Shown: positions 55,259 through 64,000 of the stretch, one piece after another
Position numbering within the stretch: the first letter of the stretch is position 1
Layout: each line of letters begins with the position of its first letter
DNA from: Yponomeuta sedellus
Taxonomy: Eukaryota; Arthropoda; Insecta; Lepidoptera; Yponomeutidae
Length of the DNA: 64,000 bases
Direction of reading: 5' to 3'
NCBI GenBank assembly: GCA_934045075.1
Contig: OW203734.1
Coordinates: 15,605,680 to 15,669,679, forward strand
Made by a program: the position numbers and the translations under genes
Notes under the pieces: generated by a model
Seen by the model: only the letters and a program-made list of their open reading frames with translations
Databases searched by the model: none
Told to the model about the DNA's origin: nothing

Positions 55259-57168
55259 GCATTGTCGAAGGCCCCCTCGATATCGAGGGAGACTACTCCG
55301 ACAATGCGTTTCTGCCCGACGTGATCTCTTATGAGCTGGACAGCATCATACAAAGCGTCCTCCGTGCTGCGCTGCAGCATGAAGCCATATTGGCGCGGGC
55401 TCAGTCCTCCGCCCAACCCGAGCTGCCAGAGCAGCCTCCCGGCCATCATCTTTTCCAAGATCTTCCCCAGGACGGACAGGAGCCCAATTGGCCTGTATGA
55501 CTTAGGCCACGTGTAGTCATCTCTGCTGGGCTTAGGCAGGATTTTGACTACAGCGGCCTTCCAATCCTTGGGGAAGTATCCCAGAGAAAGGCAGGCGTTC
55601 ATCAGGGCAACAAATACATCATTTCTTGCCCTGATGGCCGCACTGCAGATGTCGGCCGTGAGGCCGTCTCCCCCGGGCGCCTTTTTAGGGTGGATGCCCT
55701 TCAAGACGCCCGAGAGCTCGTGCTGGGAGAAGGGAATAAACTTCCGCGGCTTGGCACTGGCTTCATCCTCCATGCGGGCAACTGCCTGCCTGACGCGGGC
55801 ATGAGTATCTAACTCGGACTGTAGATCGTCAGCTGGGTAGAATGTATCAGTTATGAGAGCTGTGGAGCCCTCGGCATCCAGGGTGCGTCCATCCGTGCCG
55901 CTGAGGAGGGTGTCCTCCTTCCGACGAGCGGCGCATCTTAGCACCCTATAGATGCCGTCCCACACGCTCTCATGCTCCTGCTTTGTGCAGAATTCCACCC
56001 AGCTGGTGGTCTTGGCCGCCTCTATGGCGGCCTTGTAGTCCTCCTTGGCCACCAGATACTCCTCAACTACCCTATCCCTTCTGCGGCGATTCGCGTGCCG
56101 GATTCGACCCCTCAACGTGATGAGGTTGCGCTTCTCCGCCTGCAACTCAGGGCCCCACCAAATCACCCGTCTGGGTGCCTTTGGTGGAGCCAGAAGAGGG
56201 ATCGAATCCTCGCACGCACCGTGAATCGCCCCAGTGTACCTTCCAATGGCCTCCTCAAGACCGCGGGGCGTCTCGATAGCCTCGATTTCGTCGACCGTCC
56301 AGTCTCCTAGACGGTCGACGAACGAGGCCCGAAAAAGGTCCCAGTCGGCCTTCGCGGCGTGGTAACGCCTGGTGGATCCGCTGGGTCTGGCTGGCTCCAT
56401 CTCGGGCCCCACCCCCACCTCGAACGTGATCGCCCGATGGTCCGGGGCGGAGGGGATGAGGTCCGGACGGACCCTCCAGTCGCTCACTCGGTGGAAGAGC
56501 GCCGACGTGGCGAGGGTTACGTCAACTATGCTGGTAAACAGCTTGTCCCCCCGCCAGATGTAAAACGTCGGCGCCCCTCCCTCGTTGAGGACCTGCAGGT
56601 CCGCCTGGGCTGCGAACTCGGAGAACCTTTGGTCCTCGCGCTCGCAGCCCCACCAAAGGCTTTTGGCGTTAATGTCCCCGCCGAGAAGGACCGCGCTGGT
56701 GCCCATGCGGTTCATAAAGGCCTGGATGTCGCGGAGATAGGGGCTGAGGTCTTGGTCTCCCTCAAGGTACACCGAGATCAGGCCGATCTTCTGCCGCTCC
56801 CATTCCACCACCACCGCCACGACATTCTCCGTGATGGTGGTGGCGTCCTGGACGACAGAGAGGGCCGGGTTGATGACTAGGATAGCCGACTTGACCGATT
56901 TAGCCCCGGTGGCCATCTTTTGTATACAAGTATATCGGGTGTCCACTCGGCCCACCGACCCAGTGTAAGGTTCCTGGATCAGTACGGCCGAGTAGCCACC
57001 CTCGATGGCCACCTGGACGACCTCGTGGAACGCGGCGCGGCAACGGCCTATGTTGACTTGCAACAGCCGTATAGTGCCCCGCCGCGCTCCCCGCGGCCGC
57101 CCCGCGGCGTCCCGGCCACCGTCGGCCACCCCATCACCCGGTGCACCCCGAGGCCGTGGAGGGGCCAA
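55180..57168 (-). pseudogene. R1-like ORF2, endonuclease and start of RT
   Basis: About 660 codons. The endonuclease domain (about residues 33-255) has LLQVNIGRCRAA, IQEPYTGSVGRVDTRY, LGGDINAKSLWWG and APDHRAITFEV, the metal-binding and catalytic motifs of the apurinic-type nuclease that nicks the target. RT begins with KPSRDDYTWPKSYRPIGLL and LDIEGAFDNAWW, whose D is the first catalytic aspartate. The frame then fails, ending LSTNSCAAT. No ATG is evident at the start: the frame is open upstream and overlaps the end of ORF1, as usual where ORF2 translation depends on ORF1. Confidence 0.9.
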
Positions 57169-57178
57169 GGTGCCCGCA

Positions 57179-58345
57179 TCAACAGTACTTAATGGCCTGC
57201 CGCGCTATACTGTCCCAACGCATGCGCTCGGGACAGTCGGCGGCGTATGCAGGGTGCGAGGACTCTGCCCCTGGCACTTTCGCGCAGTGGCAGCAGCGCG
57301 GCCCCTCAGCCCGCGCCGACGGGGGGCAGTCCCTGGTTTGGTGCTCACCGCTGCACTGGCCACACCTGGCTTCGGCGCGACAAATTCGCGCCGTATGCCC
57401 GTAGCCCATGCAGCGGTAGCACTGCACCAGTGGGGACTGGTCCACCGCCAGCACGACCTGATAGCCCAGCCTTATCCTCGCTCCTTCCATACGCCGCCAG
57501 ATTTCGGGGGTCACCTCTAAGATGACGTTGCAGAGTGCCCTGTTTCTGCCATTGGTGCGCCTAAGGACCCGGGCCTCCTCTTTATTGAGGGCGATGCCCG
57601 CCATCAAGTCCCTATTCTGGGACTCGATGGCGGCCATCACCTGCTCGTCTGGGGTGTCTCTCGCGACCCCAGCGAGGCGAATCAGGGGGCGCTTGTCGGT
57701 GGGCTCGGTGACTGTAAAGAGGCCACCGGCCCCCTCCAGCTCCTTCTTGAAAGCCTCCCTGCCCTCGCTGGTGTCGCAAGAGAGCAACACTTTCTGGTTC
57801 CGCAGCCTCCTCCTCCTCCTGACCGCGTTGACTCCAATCCCGAGGGTGATGACGTCGACCTTCGCCTTGATCTCTGCAATTGTTGCTTCGGCGGTCTTGT
57901 TGGGGTCGGTCGACTCCACCACCATCGGGTGGCGCGGTGAGGAAGCTGCCTCGGCATAGGTTTTTGGCGAGACCCGACCTCGCTGGGAGGGCCGCGAGCC
58001 TGCGGCTGTGGCGGGGCAGTTGTTTTGGCGGATCGGGCCGACAGGGGGAGCCGGGGCGGGCCCCGCGAGCGGCGCAGGCTGCTGCCTGTCGAGCCGCTCG
58101 CGAAGCCCGCGGAGCTCCCCTTTCACCTCCTCCGCCCAGTCCACGCCCGCTTTGGTGTTGGCCGCCCCGGCCACGCCGCTCAGCTCCTTGCTGAGGCTTT
58201 CGCACCGCTCCGTGATCGCCTGCATCCCCTTGGTAAGGGATGAAACCGCCCCCGGAGCCGGTGGTGCCTCCTTGTCCCGCAGCTCTCCCAAGACGTCAAA
58301 CGAGATCAGGTCCCGTGCCGCCAAAACCTCTCTCTTTATCTCCAA
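57179..58345 (-). CDS. R1-like ORF1 (Gag-like nucleic-acid-binding protein)
   Basis: Uninterrupted frame of about 388 codons ending in TGA just before ORF2. The first third has charged, Leu-rich sequence that may form a coiled coil (about residues 35-95), followed by a Pro-rich linker. The C-terminal end (about residues 310-370) carries three zinc knuckles: CYRCMGYGHTARIC (CX2CX4HX4C), CGQCSGEHQTRDC (CX2CX3HX4C) and CCHCAKVPG..SSHPAYAADC (CX2CX9HX6C). This trio is typical of R1-clade ORF1, which packages element RNA. The open frame has no ATG near its start and abuts the insertion border, so the true N-terminus was probably lost by 5' truncation. Confidence 0.85.
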   Translation of the reverse strand: MEIKREVLAARDLISFDVLGELRDKEAPPAPGAVSSLTKGMQAITERCESLSKELSGVAGAANTKAGVDWAEEVKGELRGLRERLDRQQPAPLAGPAPAPPVGPIRQNNCPATAAGSRPSQRGRVSPKTYAEAASSPRHPMVVESTDPNKTAEATIAEIKAKVDVITLGIGVNAVRRRRRLRNQKVLLSCDTSEGREAFKKELEGAGGLFTVTEPTDKRPLIRLAGVARDTPDEQVMAAIESQNRDLMAGIALNKEEARVLRRTNGRNRALCNVILEVTPEIWRRMEGARIRLGYQVVLAVDQSPLVQCYRCMGYGHTARICRAEARCGQCSGEHQTRDCPPSARAEGPRCCHCAKVPGAESSHPAYAADCPERMRWDSIARQAIKYC

Positions 58346-58348
58346 TCA

Positions 58349-58490
58349 GCCTTGGATGTTATCTATGTATTTATTGTATTAAATCTATCGTCGAGTTAGC
58401 ACTTAGAACACAAGTTCTTTAGTTGTTGTACTTAGTATAGGGCTAACGAGATCTGGGTAATATGTCCATGAATATTTATTTATTATTATT
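58349..58490 (+). mobile_element. S2 SINE, 3' half (with right TSD)
   Basis: Resumes with GCCTTGGATGTT (right target duplication) and the S2 tail to GTCCATGAATATTTATTTAT. Together with 48834-48954 it makes one complete S2. Confidence 0.9.
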
Positions 58491-59416
58491 TATTTACGTT
58501 GAAGCGACCATAGTTTACAAAAACACGATTCCACTTTTATTTAATCTGTGGTTACGTATTTTCCTTGTAAAATCTCCGCCACAAACTATTTAAATAAGCG
58601 TATTTGGAGTGTTTTAAGGCAATTTTGTGTCCAAATTTATGTATATTCTGAAACGGACAATTAGACTTTAACTGGTAACTCAGGCTCACACGTGCAAAGT
58701 GTACTTGTACGTGAAAAAGTGTTAGGGAGAGCGGTGCATTAACTAACCGCATGGTGCTTGTAGGATTTTTGGCGTGATTTAGCAAAGTTATTTTCACATT
58801 TTAATGTTATTATTGATTTCCGCTAGGTAACGCCTGATTCCATACAATAATAAAACATTCAGCTCGAAATATTGTACAGATAGAAGAATAACACAATAAA
58901 TTCCCAGAGCTATGAATAGCCTCAATTGAAATTGAGGCACAAAATAGCTATTATTGTAATTACATAGATACTACCCGATTTTACTACGCTGCAGATTTGG
59001 TAAACAAGGACATTATTAGTTTTGATATTCCCTTTTAATAGGGTTGTTTAATATAGTACCATCGTTAATTCTTATGTGGCGAATGATTTGGTATACTGGT
59101 AAATATAATGTGTTTATACATTATTTCGTGGACTTATTCATTGTTTTGTACACATTTTTTTATTGTATGATTCCAGTAAAGCGTTACGGTAAAAATTTGA
59201 TAAATCGTTGAAATTTAGTTAACTATGTGTTTATATTTTTCGATTACATTACCATGAATTTAAGGGTAAATGAGTTTATTGTGTTTTTTTTTCAAATCTA
59301 AATTAAATTTTAAAAATATTAGTGAAGGATATCAATGTGAAATCGTTGCCCGTAGTTAGCCTTAAGAGAAACCACTCAGTATAACTAACATAGTTATGAA
59401 CAATGTATTATAAATA
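58491..59416. other. No gene; dispersed repeat at 58706-58800
   Basis: 58706-58800 matches 41412-41513. The rest is AT-rich. The 81-codon minus ORF at 58552-58797 starts inside the repeat and has no recognised domain. Confidence 0.5.
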
Positions 59417-59690
59417 AAGCGGTGGTAGCTCAGTGGGTAGAACCATGGACTGGCAAGCGAGAGCCCCAGGTTCGATCCCGAGTACGGGCATGTACCAATG
59501 ACTTTGTTTAATTTCAAAGTTACGTACATTTGCGAATTTGTAGTCGCAATACCACACGCTAACGGTGAAGGAAAACATCGTGAGGAAACCCGCGGCTTGG
59601 TTGGCTCCGCACGTATTGACTAGTCTTTCCTGTGGGCTAGGCTGACTAAGCTGTCAGGATGGTATAGGTGCTGGGCAAGCCTACACCATC
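59417..59690 (+). mobile_element. S4 tRNA-derived SINE, best copy
   Basis: GCGGTGGTAGCTCAGTGGGT (A box), AGGTTCGATCCCG (B box), then CATGTACCAATGACTTTGTT, CGTACATTTGCGAATTTGTA, AATACCACACGCTAACGGTG and a body to GGTGCTGGGCAAGCCTAC. The anticodon region does not form a standard arm. Confidence 0.78.
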
Positions 59691-59692
59691 TA

Positions 59693-59815
59693 TAAAAAAA
59701 AAACATGTCCCAGGCACTACAGCGTCGGAGTGGTCCCTTCACCCATCTAGTGTGAGTGAAGATATCACTGGACGCTGTATAAATCATCTCATTAAGTAGT
59801 TGCAAAAAAGGCCAA

Positions 59816-59820
<5 letters not shown>
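59693..59820 (-). repeat. Dispersed repeat, reverse copy of 26045-26172
   Basis: ACATGTCCCAGGCACTACAG, TAGTGTGAGTGAAGATATCA, AGTTGCAAAAAAGGCCAATA. Confidence 0.75.

Positions 59821-59857
<37 letters not shown>
59815..59857 (+). repeat. ATT microsatellite
   Basis: About 14 ATT units directly after the dispersed repeat, probably grown from its tail. Confidence 0.9.
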
Positions 59858-59858
<1 letters not shown>

Positions 59859-60185
59859 AATATACAATCTAGTATTTTTTTTCATTTATTTATCGACATC
59901 TTCACTGAATTTCCGTGCCATTCTCTGTCCTTTATATCTTGTATTCCGATCCACACCGACACAGTTACTGCTGACGTTTATTTGCCAGCCTCTTATTAAA
60001 GAGAATGACCTAGAAAGCCGGGCAGTAGGTATTTACATTGTCTATATTTTTCGCATCACGCCATAGGTTCCAGGACGCTCCCAGTGATAAAGGTGAGGTA
60101 AGCCACCACAAACAACTTCCATCGTAATTAGATTATAACCACCGATGACATGTTATTCAACAGTTTCTGAATTGAAAATTTTACA

Positions 60186-60655
60186 AAGAACACTTCAGCA
60201 CGTTTCTTTATATTTCACAAAAAGAACGAGATAGGACGATGCTTTAATATACTTAGTGAAAGTTTCAACCAAAAACAAAAAAACTTCGGCACGTCTCTTC
60301 AGATTTCACAAAAAGAACGAGATAAGAAGATGCTTCAATATTTACTCAGTGAAATTCTTAACCAAAACCATAAACAAAAACGCTTTTCACTTCTTCAGAT
60401 TTCACAAAGAAAACGAGATAAGAAGATGCTTCAATATTTACTCAGTAAAATTCTCAACCAAAACCTTAAAAAAACACTTTTTACGTCTCTTCAAATTTCA
60501 CAAAAAGAACGAGATAAGAAGATGCTACAATATTTACTCAGTAAAATTCTCAACCAAAACCATAAACAATAACGCTTTTCACGTCTCTTCAGATTTCACA
60601 AAAAGAACGAGATAGGACGATGCTACAATATTTACTCAGTAAAATTCTCAACCCG
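60186..60655 (+). repeat. Minisatellite, five copies of about 95 bp
   Basis: TTTCACAAA.A.AACGAGATA recurs at about 60213, 60304, 60399, 60497 and 60594, followed each time by GATGCT.CAATATTTACTCAG. Unit lengths vary from 91 to 98 bp. The 119-codon ORF across it reflects the repeat (a 32-residue period with NEIRRC) and is probably not a gene. Confidence 0.88.
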
Positions 60656-61069
60656 TAAACGTATTTTAGTAACGCCCTGGAGAATTTTAAGACCCGTATT
60701 AATAAAGCGTTCTTTGAAACATACGCATTATGTGAAAGCCAGTTTTTTTTATTTTTTTGTTTCTGCGAAGGAAGAAGGAAGAGAGATTGACAAAACAGAT
60801 ATATATTGCGATTGTGAGTGCAAGGGCGGGTAAGGGACGTTACATATGTTGACCAAATATAGGAGTTTATTAGCAAAGGGGAAGATAAAAAGTACCTGGA
60901 ACCGGCGTGCGTGAACATATGAACGTTGAGGAAGCCAAAGTGATCTGTCAGGATCGTGGTAAGTGGCTTTATTCATTTTGTTTTATTCAGTTTTATTCAT
61001 ATTTATGATGATGAGTGAGATTGTAAATAAACACCTATGTAAATAGTACTCAACTGAATAAACTACATA
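60656..61069. other. No gene; LINE ORF2 remnant at 60925-60970
   Basis: GCCAAAGTGATCTGTCAGGA, TCGTGGTAAGTGGC matches 34465-34520 in type. The remainder is AT-rich. Confidence 0.45.
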
Positions 61070-61314
61070 CAGTCTATTTCTTCTTACTTGTCCAATTTAG
61101 TAAACAAGATTCTAACCTAAAATTGAGATTAGATGCCTAAACTAGACATTTTCTCGCAAATTCATGAACTATGTTTATAAAATTGGTAGCGTGTTATCTA
61201 AAAGAGTGTTCCAGGTTACTTCATTTATGGAAATATGGCAGTTTTGGACTAAAAAGTCACAGTTTGAGGGTAGAATCGTGTTACTAAATTGGACAAGTAA
61301 GAATAAATAGACTG
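61070..61314. mobile_element. Tc1/mariner-like MITE
   Basis: Begins CAGTCTATTTCTTCTTACTT and ends with the reverse complement (AAGTAAGAATAAATAGACTG). TIRs are about 48 bp with few mismatches, flanked on both sides by TA. CAGT ends and a TA target duplication are hallmarks of the Tc1/mariner group. No transposase ORF. Confidence 0.82.
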
Positions 61315-61401
61315 TAACAGTTCTATTTTAGTCAAGCTCATAAACAAAGGTAGGTTGTAATGCAATGTTGGAATGTTTTTATTTCAAGTGCAAAGAAAGT
61401 A

Positions 61402-61560
61402 ATTGTAAGTAATACAGAGAGCATTGTAAAGAGGTTCGAAAATGTCACCGGTGCCGGTAGTCGCCCATTAGCTCAGTTGGGAGAGCGCTGGCACGGTTAG
61501 CCAGAGGTCGCGGGTTCGAGTCCTGGGTGGAATTTTTAGCCTCTAAATAGGTTTTTAAGA
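61402..61560 (+). mobile_element. S1 SINE, complete head, forward
   Basis: Leader (AATACAGAGAGCATTGTAAA), A box (GCCCATTAGCTCAGTTGGGA), B box (GGTTCGAGTCC), tail to AAATAGGTTTTTAAG. Lost a few bases after the B box. Confidence 0.86.
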
Positions 61561-61835
61561 ATGTTAGTGTTATGTTAGAGTATTGCGCCGGTAAACAAAT
61601 GTATTTGTATATCTATCATTATGTCAGTGTGCAGGGTGAATCTACCGGTCTGAGAGATACGCCAAGGAAATTGCCGAATTTTTCGGCCGGTCGATTCATT
61701 CGGTCCGGCCGATTCATTTGGCGCGGTCGATTAGTTGCGGTTGGTCGATGTTTTCGGCGCGTAGGACTTGAAAGCCCTATTAAGGCGCTATGTGGTGCTA
61801 ACTAGCGCCACCAATAATAGTAGATTATGCATTAA

Positions 61836-62024
61836 GGGAATAAAACCATGTATTACGTCATGGGCGGTATATTGAACCCTGAGCGGAACGAAGGACTCCG
61901 AGTTAACTCCCGAGCGCAGCGAGGGAGTTAAATTTTAACTCCTGAGCGAAGCGAGGGAGTTATGTAGAGTCCTGAGTGAAGCCAGGGGTTCATACCGCCC
62001 GAGACTAAGACATGTTTTATTCCA
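61836..62024. mobile_element. Inverted-repeat element with an internal hairpin array
   Basis: Left end GGAATAAAACCATGTATTAC and right end its imperfect reverse (GACATGTTTTATTCC). The TIRs continue through GGGCGGTAT..TTGAACCCTG. Inside are three to four copies of a CCTGAGCGAAGCGAGGGAGT-like unit, each able to form a small TAACTCC/GGAGTTA stem. Confidence 0.75.
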
Positions 62025-62689
62025 GAGGTGAATACTCTACTTTTCACACCATCTGGGAGACAATAAAAAGACAGGGCTGCATAAGTTGAAAAATATTTAT
62101 TAATATAAAGTCCACACTCTTTTACGGCTTAGCAACTTAAATTGAATATAACTTTGAAATTCGTATTTGCAATTCGCGCCTTTTTTTCTTTTTTTTATTG
62201 GTGTTTCGCGCGGTCACACGACACAGTAGTTCAGAAAAAAAAGAAAAAAGGGGTGAGTTTCGAACAACAATTCGAATTTCGAATTGCAATGCGGGGCTTC
62301 TTCATAGTTTTCATGCGAATTTTGACATTCTAAATTCAAATCACTTTATTCCCTAGGGAAATTCTTCATTATTATTGCCCTCGAGAGACAAGGCTTTACG
62401 ATGATATTTGACGGTACGTAATAAGGCATTGTCGAGCAGGAGGTGTGAAAAATAAATATCATAAGTTGCTGAGTCTAGAACCTTTTCTGGTACCATGACT
62501 CACAGCGCCTCCACCAGCTAAGCTCGCCTTGCCACGGCTGTATGAATTTAACTATTACTTTAATTATTTAATTATGGTATTTCTTACCTTAAGTGTGTTC
62601 TTTAACTGGCCATGTTTATTATTTTCAAGATTTTATGTGTGTTGTTGTATTTGAATAAATGTTTTTCTATTCTTTTATAACTTGTCGAT
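62025..62689. other. No gene recognised
   Basis: AT-rich with A and T runs. CTCTACTTTTCACAC at 62036 recurs at 63921, and GGTGTGAAAA is inverted at 62443. Confidence 0.45.
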
Positions 62690-63042
62690 ATCAACCCTTG
62701 TATGTCCCAACTGTTAGGGCACGGGTCTCCTCTTGCATCGCAGGAAGGTTAGGCCATACTCCACCACGGGAGCCAAGACCGGGTTGGTAGGGGACAGTGG
62801 CGGTCCTTACTGTCAGAAGTTATCAAGCCGCCCATAAGGCCTCTGAGATGGCTAAACGACTGCCATTACATGACAGCCGGCACCAATAGCTTACGTGTCT
62901 TGCGAAGCACGGAAGCGCTCGAAACAAATGCCACTAGCGGCAGTCACGGGACAATCACCTATCCTGCACCAGACCGCGCCTGTTGTTGCTTAACTCAAGT
63001 AATTAATTCCAATCACTGTGTTCGATTAGGCCACGAGTGCTT
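62690..63042 (-). mobile_element. 5S-A SINE, reverse, full length
   Basis: TATCAACCCTTGTATGTCCC end through the reverse 5S-like head (GGACAATCACCTATCCTGCA, GTTGTTGCTTAACTCAAG) to GCCACGAGTGCTT. Confidence 0.86.
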
Positions 63043-63620
63043 CATAACTTATTATTCCACTACTTTTTTTTTCTAAATACAGTCTAGAACCTGGGATCAA
63101 CAACCTAGGACTTAGATCAATTTCCGCAACTTTTGGCAAATACGCTTTAAATTATTCTTGGACCTAGGTTCTTGTCAACAGGTTCTTAAATGAGCGCCAC
63201 GCGGTGTTAACAAACGTCAAAAGTGGAAAAAATCATATCTCCTTTTATAACGCGTCTTTGGAAAACATTAACATCATAGATCGCTACAACTGTGACAACT
63301 GCGGTAAGGCGCGTGATTTGATTCTAATTAGCACTGGATTCCACGTACTTGAAAGCTTAAAAAAAAACACAAATATCTCGACAGAGAGGATGGTTTCAAG
63401 CTTTCAAGTACGTGGATTCCTTATCACCGGACCTGTCTGTGGGCGTAGTGAGTGTTGTGTGTTGGCCAACTGCGAAAAATTAAAAGTTTACCCGAGACCA
63501 CGACAACTGTAACGCTGCCGAAGGCCGAAAATAATAATTAGTCAGTGTTGCCGCGACTACACGTTTTATTCCAAACAACCTTTATTCCACAACAAGCTTT
63601 CGTATTCGCCACACCAGACT
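63043..63620. other. No gene; inverted repeat at 63340-63415
   Basis: CCACGTACTTGAAAGCTT at about 63340-63357 is repeated as its reverse complement at 63398-63415. The 102-codon plus ORF at 63204-63512 spans it and shows CDNCG and CGRSECC cysteines but no known domain. Confidence 0.45.
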
Positions 63621-63842
63621 TTAGGAGCGCACCGATGCACTGCACCTCTCTAACTTGATAACGCCGGTATTTTCTTTCGCTTGCAACTTTTTTAGGTCAA
63701 GTCGAGATGAGAGGCGTGATGAGGAATAGGGTATCTCTTCAGAGGCGGCGGCTAAGAGTGAACTTAGCAGGATTAGTAGGTAAATTTTCCACACTATGTC
63801 GACCTGGAAACTTAACGTAACACGACTGTTTACGGCCGACAT
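63621..63842 (-). CDS. Possible secreted-protein first exon
   Basis: A 73-codon frame begins MSAVNSRVTLSFQVDIVWK. It continues with a strongly hydrophobic core (IYLLILLSSLLAAAS) and then polar sequence (EEIPYSSSRLSSRLDLKK). This fits a signal peptide with cleavage near LAAAS/EE. Possible donors occur inside the frame (GAGAG|GTGCAG near the end). It is on the same strand as dpr and upstream of it, so it could be dpr's first exon. However, the expected exon with the first Ig1 cysteine was not found between it and 47491. I cannot name the product. Confidence 0.3.
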   Translation of the reverse strand: MSAVNSRVTLSFQVDIVWKIYLLILLSSLLAAASEEIPYSSSRLSSRLDLKKLQAKENTGVIKLERCSASVRS

Positions 63843-64000
63843 TTTTTCAACTTTGTTGAGATACGTGTAGCTTTTAGAGCTTAGGGACCTAAAGATGTTT
63901 TATGTAGTAGAGGAATCCCTCTACTTTTCACACATAAATAGGTGATGATGTGGGAAACACATCAAGGATACCGTAAAAGTGATCCAGCTCGCGCTTCTGA
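63843..64000. other. Window end, nothing recognised
   Basis: A short CTCTACTTTTCACAC segment matches 62036. No further feature. Confidence 0.4.

Larger units (their letters stand above)
48955..58348 (-). mobile_element. R1-clade non-LTR retrotransposon (split)
   Basis: Minus-strand element with a poly(A) tail (T run from 48955 on plus), a 3' UTR with twin hairpins, and ORF2 and ORF1 in the usual order. It is inserted in an S2 SINE with a 12-bp target duplication. Without the inner element it is about 5.6 kb. ORF1 with three CCHC knuckles, an apurinic-type endonuclease, RT and RNase H fit the R1 clade. The 5' end lies within ORF1 or just before it, so it is probably 5'-truncated. Two frameshifts in ORF2 and the nested insertion make it inactive. 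Confidence 0.9.

Noticed and set aside
56359..58422. Several plus-strand ORFs over the R1-like ORF1 and endonuclease
   Set aside because: GC-rich antisense shadows. Zinc knuckles and endonuclease motifs are all on the minus strand.
18696..61560. tRNA genes at the A/B-box sites
   Set aside because: All occur as part of repeated SINE bodies with the same tails; anticodon loops are abnormal (for example C33 in S1).

Overview
The window looks like intronic and intergenic DNA from an insect, most likely a moth or butterfly. It is AT-rich and packed with short retroposons, Helitron-like ends of the kind abundant in Lepidoptera, an R1-clade retrotransposon, and several miniature inverted-repeat elements. 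No bacterial-style operon, rRNA gene or functional tRNA gene is present. All calls were made by eye from the sequence; no database search was run.

The only confident host gene is on the minus strand: a dpr-family (defective proboscis extension response) neuronal immunoglobulin-domain gene. Four coding exons are spread over about 24 kb: 47281-47491 (second half of Ig1), 40780-40879 (start of Ig2), 31585-31742 (rest of Ig2) and 23499-23755 (C-terminus with a hydrophobic tail and stop). All three junctions have GT/AG ends and matching phases, and they give one continuous Dpr-like protein. The exons for the signal peptide and the first half of Ig1 were not found and probably lie beyond the right edge. 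Downstream of the third exon, at 30.94-31.50 kb, are three decayed tandem copies of its 3' half.

Layout: 1-1981 is a perfect CAGA tetranucleotide array. 2-23 kb is a repeat-rich flank with SINEs, MITEs, a decayed reverse transcriptase at 7.6-8.2 kb, a LINE 3' end at 9.5-10.4 kb, and two large inverted-repeat DNA elements at 11.9-13.5 kb. 23.3-47.5 kb is the dpr gene, with introns full of SINEs, hairpins and MITEs. 48.8-58.5 kb is a three-level nest: a tRNA-derived SINE is split by a minus-strand R1-clade retrotransposon, which is itself split by a plus-strand Jockey/CR1-like retrotransposon; target-site duplications are visible at both levels. 58.5-64 kb holds further SINEs, a minisatellite, a TA-flanked MITE and a multi-hairpin element.

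Shorthand for the SINE families: S1 is a tRNA-derived SINE that often occurs as a fold-back. S2, S3 and S4 are other tRNA-derived SINEs. 5S-A and 5S-B are two lineages of a SINE whose head resembles 5S rRNA. S5 is a short retroposon 3' tail ending near AATAAAGAATATTC. The most interesting items are the decayed exon copies in dpr, the recurrent fold-back form of S1, the 5S-derived SINE lineages, the twin structured repeat in the R1-like 3' UTR, and a long inverted duplication at 42.0-42.8 kb.
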